The notes under the pieces: model-generated
What the model was told of the DNA's origin: nothing
Seen by the model: only the letters and a program-made list of their open reading frames with translations
Database searches by the model: none
Shown: positions 5,574 through 9,179 of the stretch, one piece after another
Layout of the letters: every line of letters begins with the position of its first letter
Position numbering within the stretch: position 1 is the first letter of the stretch
Made by a program: the position numbers and the translations under genes
Origin: Dehalococcoidia bacterium
GTDB lineage: Bacteria; Chloroflexota; Dehalococcoidia; UBA2979
Length of the DNA: 9,179 nt
Direction of reading: 5' to 3'
Assembly (NCBI GenBank): GCA_004297315.1
Contig: SCTU01000071.1
Span: 1-9,179, forward strand

Positions 5574-6530
5574 GTGATCATCACTGTGACCCTGAACCCC
5601 GCGATCGATGAGACGGTCGAACTCGACCGCTTCGTCGAGGGCGACACGAATCGTGTCGCCTCGATCCGTCGTGACATCGGCGGCAAGGGCATCAACGTGG
5701 CGCGCGTCCTGAAGGAACTCGGGTACGAGCCGCTCGCCATGGGCTTCGCGCCCGGCGACCTCGGCCGCATGATCGAGGACACGCTGCGCGACGAGAACAT
5801 CGGCGTCGACTTCACCTTCCTCGACGGCGTCACGCGCACCAACATCACGCTCCTCGACCGGTCGAAACACCGCCACACGGTCCTTTCCGCGGCAGGCCCG
5901 TACGCTTGGCCTGACGACATCGAAGAGATGATCGCGAACGTCCGCCGGAGGATCCGCCCGGACACGTGGCTCGTGCTCGCGGGGTCGTTGCCGCCGCCAT
6001 GTACCGGCGAGGTATACGCGCGGCTGGTGCGGGAGGCGGAACGCGCAGGGGCGTTGACCGCCCTCGACGCGGACGGCCTCGTCGTCCGGCAGGTGCTCGA
6101 CAACGGCGGACGGCCGACGTTGATCAAGGTCAACCAGCACGAGCTCCAACGCGTGCACGGCGACCCGACCGAGACCGAGGATGAGGTATTCGAGGCCGCG
6201 GAGACGATCCGCCACATGGGTGTGGCGGCGGTCGTCGTGACGCGCGGCACGTTGGGTTCCGTCGCGCTGACGCCGGACGCCGACTACCGCATCAGCGCAC
6301 CAGAGGTCGAGGTCGTCTCCGCGGTGGGCGCCGGCGACGCGTTCCTCGCGGCGATGCTGCTCGCCCTGCGCCGGAACGAGGGCTGGGAGCAGGCGTTGCG
6401 TCGCGGCGCGGCGGCGAGCGTCGCCTGCTGCCTGATGCCGGGCAGCGCCGAATGTCGGGCGCAGGACGTGCAGCAACTGGCCGACCAGGTCGTCGTCAAA
6501 CTCATCGCCCGCCACGCGCACGTCGGCTGA
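5574..6530 (+). CDS. fruK: 1-phosphofructokinase / PfkB-family sugar-phosphate kinase
   Basis: This 318-residue protein is a PfkB/ribokinase-family kinase of the 1-phosphofructokinase/tagatose-6-phosphate kinase/6-phosphofructokinase-2 branch. It opens with ITVTLNPAID, typical of that branch. The first PfkB signature is GGKGINVARVLKELG (residues 36-50), the phosphate-contact motif is TRTNITLL (87-94), LAGSLPPP lies at 135-142, KVNQHEL (185-191) stands where the branch usually has KPNxxEL, and the ATP-site signature is SAVGAGDAF (249-257) with catalytic base D255. Length is normal. It phosphorylates a ketose phosphate with ATP, most likely fructose-1-phosphate to fructose-1,6-bisphosphate. No fructose PTS gene is nearby, so a 6-phosphofructokinase or tagatose-6-phosphate role is equally possible. 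The start is GTG 5574 with GAGG six bases upstream. The next gene begins 11 bases after the stop and is probably co-transcribed. Confidence 0.85.
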   Translation: MIITVTLNPAIDETVELDRFVEGDTNRVASIRRDIGGKGINVARVLKELGYEPLAMGFAPGDLGRMIEDTLRDENIGVDFTFLDGVTRTNITLLDRSKHRHTVLSAAGPYAWPDDIEEMIANVRRRIRPDTWLVLAGSLPPPCTGEVYARLVREAERAGALTALDADGLVVRQVLDNGGRPTLIKVNQHELQRVHGDPTETEDEVFEAAETIRHMGVAAVVVTRGTLGSVALTPDADYRISAPEVEVVSAVGAGDAFLAAMLLALRRNEGWEQALRRGAAASVACCLMPGSAECRAQDVQQLADQVVVKLIARHAHVG

Positions 6531-6541
6531 CGGCACGCTCG

Positions 6542-7687
6542 ATGACCCTTGACCTCGCGATCCTGCTCGGCGGGATGGACGGCGGCTCCCTCGAGCAGTG
6601 GATGCGTCACGCGCTGGAGGCGAGCGCGCTCGACTCCGCGGAGGCGGCGCTGGCCTCGGGCTCCTTTGGCCGGGTCTTCCTGCTCGCCGACCACCCTCCC
6701 ACACACGTCGTGCCCGCGGGCGTGATCGTCGAGACCGACGTGGAGGCCGGCGGGGCGCCCTTCCACTACGGCGAGCGCATGACTGATTGGGTGCGACGTC
6801 ACGGCGTCGAGCGGTTCGTGACGGCAGGCGCCGGGAGCGCCCCGCTGTTGGAGGCTGACGACTGGCGCACTTTCGCGCAGGCGCTGGACGGTGCGCCCGG
6901 TGCGCGGTGTGTCACCAACAACCGTTTCTCCGCCGACATCTACGCGCTCGCGCCCGCCTCGCTGCTGGCGCGCCTCGACCCTCCGCCCGCCGCCGACAAT
7001 GCCGTGCCGCACCGCCTGCACGCCCAGCACGCGGTCGATGTGGTCGAGTTGCCGCGGACGGTCGCGACGCAGTTCAACCTCGACACACCGATGGACCTCG
7101 CGGCGCTGGCGCTCGCGGGACGCGGCGGGCCTCGGTTGCTCGCGGCGCTGCGCGAGGGCGAGGTGCGCCTGGACACGACGCGGTTGGAGCGCGCCGCGGC
7201 GTGCTTCACCGACCGCGCCGCGCAGGTGCTCGTGGCCGGCCGCGTCTCCTCAGGGACGTGGAGCTACCTCGAGCATGAGTCCGCCTGCCGCGTGCGCGTG
7301 CTCGCGGAGGAGCGAGGCATGGTGTCCGCCGGGACGGACGTGGCTGGCACCGCACGCTCGATCCTCGGCGCGCTGATCGCGGAGGCCGGGCCCGAACGCG
7401 TCTTCCACAGCCTTCTCCCGGAGTGGTGCGACGCGGCCTTCATCGACATCCGCCCCGCCCTCGTCCACCTCGGCATCCAGCCCTCGCGCGCCGACCGCTT
7501 CGCCGCGGACGCCGGCCTCCCCGCGGCGATCGAGGACCCCCGCCTGCGTGCGATCTCCGAGGCGGCGCAGGCCTCTCCGGTCCCCGTGGTGATCGGTGGA
7601 CATTCGCTGGTGGGAGGCGTGCTCAACCTCGTGAACCAGTGGGCGTGGGACGCGAAGGACGCGCGCGAGGGGCGGCCGTCGCCGTAG
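6542..7687 (+). CDS. Uncharacterised two-part protein, first half resembling a degenerate nucleotidyltransferase
   Basis: I do not recognise this 381-residue soluble protein as a named family. Residues 3-190 read like an alternating strand/helix GT-A or MobA/CofC fold: LDLAILLGGMDGG, FGRVFLLADHP (42-52), GVIVETD (60-66), VERFVTAG (89-96), a TNNRFSADIYAL segment (125-136), and the closing FNLDTPMDL (178-186), like the xDTPxDL that ends the MobA and CofC cores. The Gly-rich loop lacks the usual Arg and no downstream Pro-Lys is evident, so activity is doubtful. Residues 200-381 form a second region with conserved-looking spots GRVSSGTWSYLE (233-244), EERGM (256-260), DIRPALVHLG (302-311) and VIGGHSLVGG (350-359). 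No signal peptide or membrane helix is evident. The start is ATG 6542, 11 bases after fruK, with only a weak ribosome site; an upstream extension to 6452 would overlap fruK. Codon use resembles the neighbours. Confidence 0.7.
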   Translation: MTLDLAILLGGMDGGSLEQWMRHALEASALDSAEAALASGSFGRVFLLADHPPTHVVPAGVIVETDVEAGGAPFHYGERMTDWVRRHGVERFVTAGAGSAPLLEADDWRTFAQALDGAPGARCVTNNRFSADIYALAPASLLARLDPPPAADNAVPHRLHAQHAVDVVELPRTVATQFNLDTPMDLAALALAGRGGPRLLAALREGEVRLDTTRLERAAACFTDRAAQVLVAGRVSSGTWSYLEHESACRVRVLAEERGMVSAGTDVAGTARSILGALIAEAGPERVFHSLLPEWCDAAFIDIRPALVHLGIQPSRADRFAADAGLPAAIEDPRLRAISEAAQASPVPVVIGGHSLVGGVLNLVNQWAWDAKDAREGRPSP

Positions 7688-7760
7688 AGGCCGCATCTCT
7701 GCCGGCCGGATGCCGCTGGCGACGGCGCGCGGTATCGTCGCCGTCCGCAGGTCCGAGGCC

Positions 7761-7768
7761 GGAGGAGG
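7761..7768 (+). promoter_or_regulatory. Ribosome binding site of glyA
   Basis: GGAGGAGG lies five bases before ATG 7774. It is the strongest ribosome site in the window and fixes the glyA start. The 86-base gap upstream holds only a weak TATCGT (7733-7738) as a promoter candidate. Confidence 0.7.
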
Positions 7769-7773
7769 ACGCG

Positions 7774-9021
7774 ATGGGCGCACTGGAGCAGGTCGACCCG
7801 GAGGTGGCCGCCGTCATCCGTCACGAGGAGGGCCGCCAGCAGGCCGTGCTGGAGATGATCCCTTCGGAGAACTACGCCAGCGCCGCGGTGATGGAGGCGG
7901 TCGGCTCCGTCCTCACGAACAAGTACGCCGAGGGCTACCCCGGTGCGCGCTACTACCACGGCAACCGCTTCGTCGACGACGTCGAGAACCTCGCACGCGA
8001 CCGCGCGAAGGCGCTCTTCGGCGTCGACCACGCCAACGTCCAGCCGCACTCCGGGACGCAGGCGAACATGGCGGTCTACCTCGGCCTGCTAAAGCCGGGC
8101 GACACCGTGCTGGGCCTGAAGCTGGACGCGGGCGGGCACCTCACGCACGGCTCGCCCGTCAACGCGAGCGGCCTCCTCTACAACTTTGTCTCCTACGGCG
8201 TGGACCGCGAGACGCACCTCGTCGACTACGACGACATGCTCCGCGTCGCCAAGGAGCACCGCCCGAAGATCATCGTGGTGGGCGCCACGGCGTACCCGCG
8301 CCTGTGGGACTTCCAGCGCGCCCGCGCGGTCGCGGACGAGGTCGGCGCGGTGCTGATGGCGGACATGGCCCACCTCGCTGGCCTGATCGTGGGCGGTGCG
8401 CACCCGAGCCCGGTGGGGGCGGCCCCGGTGATCACCACCTCCACGCACAAGACGCTGCGTGGCCCGCGCGGCGGCATGGTGCTCTGCGACCGGCCCTATC
8501 GCCAGCGCATCGACCGGGGCGTGTTCCCGGGCTCGCAGGGCGGGCCGATGATGCACGTCATCGCCGGCAAGGCGGTCATGCTGAAGGAGGCCGCCACGCC
8601 GGAGTTCCGCGCGCACGCGAACCAGGTGGTCGCGAACGCGAAGGCGCTCGCTGCCGCGCTCATCGACGCCGGGATCGTGCTGGTCTCCGGCGGCACCGAC
8701 AACCACCTCGTCCTCGTGGACGTCCGGCCGCTCGGCCTGAACGGCGTCCAAGCCGCGGACGCGCTGGAGGCGGCGGGGATCGTCGTGAACTCGAACCCAA
8801 TCCCGTTCGACACCCTGCCCCCACGCGAGGGCGGCGGGATTCGCTTCGGCACCCCCGCGATCACCTCGCGCGGGATGGGGGAGGCGGAGATGCGCACGAT
8901 CGGCCAGGGCATCGCGCACATCCTCCAGGCCCCGGCAGACACGGGCGTGCACGACCAGGTGGCGACGACCGTGCGCGACCTGACCGCGCGCTTCCCCGCC
9001 CCAGGGATCCCGATCCGTTAG
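7774..9021 (+). CDS. glyA: Serine hydroxymethyltransferase
   Basis: This 415-residue protein is a full-length SHMT, a cytosolic PLP enzyme that interconverts serine plus tetrahydrofolate with glycine plus 5,10-methylenetetrahydrofolate. Visible motifs are EMIPSENYAS (27-36; usually ELIASEN), TNKYAEGYPGARYY, NVQPHSGTQAN, GGHLTHGSPVN, the cofactor ring contacts in ADMAHLAG (D197, H200), the Schiff-base lysine in TTSTHKTLRGPRGG (K226) and the carboxylate-binding arginine in GIRFGTPAITSRG (R357). K226, D197 and H200 align with E. coli K229, D200 and H203. YYHGNRFVDDVE replaces the commoner YYGGCExVDxVE, and TAYPRLWDF is also a variant; I associate these with Chloroflexota. ATG 7774 has a strong ribosome site. 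It follows the unknown gene after 86 bases and may be separately transcribed. All catalytic residues appear intact. Confidence 0.97.
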   Translation: MGALEQVDPEVAAVIRHEEGRQQAVLEMIPSENYASAAVMEAVGSVLTNKYAEGYPGARYYHGNRFVDDVENLARDRAKALFGVDHANVQPHSGTQANMAVYLGLLKPGDTVLGLKLDAGGHLTHGSPVNASGLLYNFVSYGVDRETHLVDYDDMLRVAKEHRPKIIVVGATAYPRLWDFQRARAVADEVGAVLMADMAHLAGLIVGGAHPSPVGAAPVITTSTHKTLRGPRGGMVLCDRPYRQRIDRGVFPGSQGGPMMHVIAGKAVMLKEAATPEFRAHANQVVANAKALAAALIDAGIVLVSGGTDNHLVLVDVRPLGLNGVQAADALEAAGIVVNSNPIPFDTLPPREGGGIRFGTPAITSRGMGEAEMRTIGQGIAHILQAPADTGVHDQVATTVRDLTARFPAPGIPIR

Positions 9022-9090
9022 GCCTCTCAGGCCGCTTGCTGGCCGGTGTGCCAATTTCATCCCGGGGCGTCCAGGCCCTCGACGAAGCAC

Positions 9091-9096
9091 TATCAT
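9091..9096 (+). promoter_or_regulatory. Possible -10 element upstream of the right-edge gene
   Basis: TATCAT lies in the 142-base gap after glyA, and a start near 9103 would leave a leader of about 60 bases before ATG 9164. No clear -35 is seen. A five-base hairpin, TCCGG/CCGGA (9096-9110), overlaps it. The rest of the gap shows only short GGCC palindromes and no convincing glyA terminator. Confidence 0.25.
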
Positions 9097-9163
9097 CCGG
9101 TCTGGCCGGACGTTTGCCCGGCAGGCGGTCGGTGGAGAATGCGCCCGCCCGAAGGGACTGAAC

Positions 9164-9179
9164 ATGGACTGGAACGACA
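9164..9179 (+). CDS. Start of an unidentified gene (runs off the right edge)
   Basis: ATG 9164 is preceded by GAAGGGA (9151-9157), six bases upstream, and opens M-D-W-N-D before the window ends. The ribosome site and its place after glyA on the same strand suggest a real gene start. Five residues are too few to identify a product. Confidence 0.5.

Noticed and set aside
6452..6541. Extended N-terminus of the unknown protein starting inside fruK
   Set aside because: The extra 30 residues are Arg/Ala/Gly-rich and out of frame over the fruK 3' end; ATG 6542 begins right at the first core strand.
7423..7773. Extended glyA frame starting inside the upstream gene
   Set aside because: The extension is a low-complexity shadow, and ATG 7774 has GGAGGAGG five bases upstream and matches the usual SHMT N-terminus.
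9030..9044. GGCC palindromes after glyA as a terminator
   Set aside because: Four-base stems without a T-run; no convincing intrinsic terminator structure.
8089..9165. Long minus-strand open frame opposite glyA (358 codons)
   Set aside because: It is antisense to a certain glyA, its translation is Arg/Ala/His-rich with no recognisable domain, and such long shadows are expected in very GC-rich DNA.
1..9179. Mobile element, CRISPR array, tRNA or rRNA
   Set aside because: No transposase or integrase domain, short regular repeats, or structured RNA signature was seen; the only repeats are the intragenic domain duplications.

Overview
The window is very GC-rich, ordinary-looking bacterial chromosome with tightly packed genes and no sign of mobile DNA, CRISPR or RNA genes. 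A DnaD-type protein directly upstream of a DnaC/DnaI-type helicase loader, high GC, GTG starts with GGAGG ribosome sites, and a serine hydroxymethyltransferase whose variant motifs (YYHGNRF, TAYPRLWDF) I associate with Chloroflexota suggest a Chloroflexota bacterium, perhaps Dehalococcoidia. This placement is inference; no ribosomal RNA or marker phylogeny is available.

Layout. (1) Plus strand, 1-1563: the 3' end of a DnaD-domain replication protein overlapping a protein with two AAA+ helicase-loader domains in tandem. (2) Minus strand, 1586-4707: a zinc-ribbon/Nudix protein with both modules duplicated, 7 bases downstream of a MoaD-MoaE molybdopterin synthase fusion, and beyond that an MFS exporter. 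(3) Plus strand from 4789: a ComF-type phosphoribosyltransferase, divergent from the MFS gene; a PfkB-family 1-phosphofructokinase; an uncharacterised protein whose first half resembles a degenerate nucleotidyltransferase; glyA; and the first codons of another gene at the right edge.

How the genes relate. DnaD and the tandem loader plausibly act together in loading the replicative helicase. The MoaD-MoaE fusion makes molybdopterin, and the Nudix protein is probably co-transcribed with it. FruK and the unknown protein are 11 bases apart and probably co-transcribed. GlyA supplies one-carbon units and has its own strong ribosome site.

The points most worth following up are the tandem helicase loader, built by a gap-free internal duplication with one copy lacking the sensor-1 asparagine; the internal Gly-Gly of the MoaD-MoaE fusion; the double zinc-ribbon/Nudix protein; and the unknown protein next to glyA.
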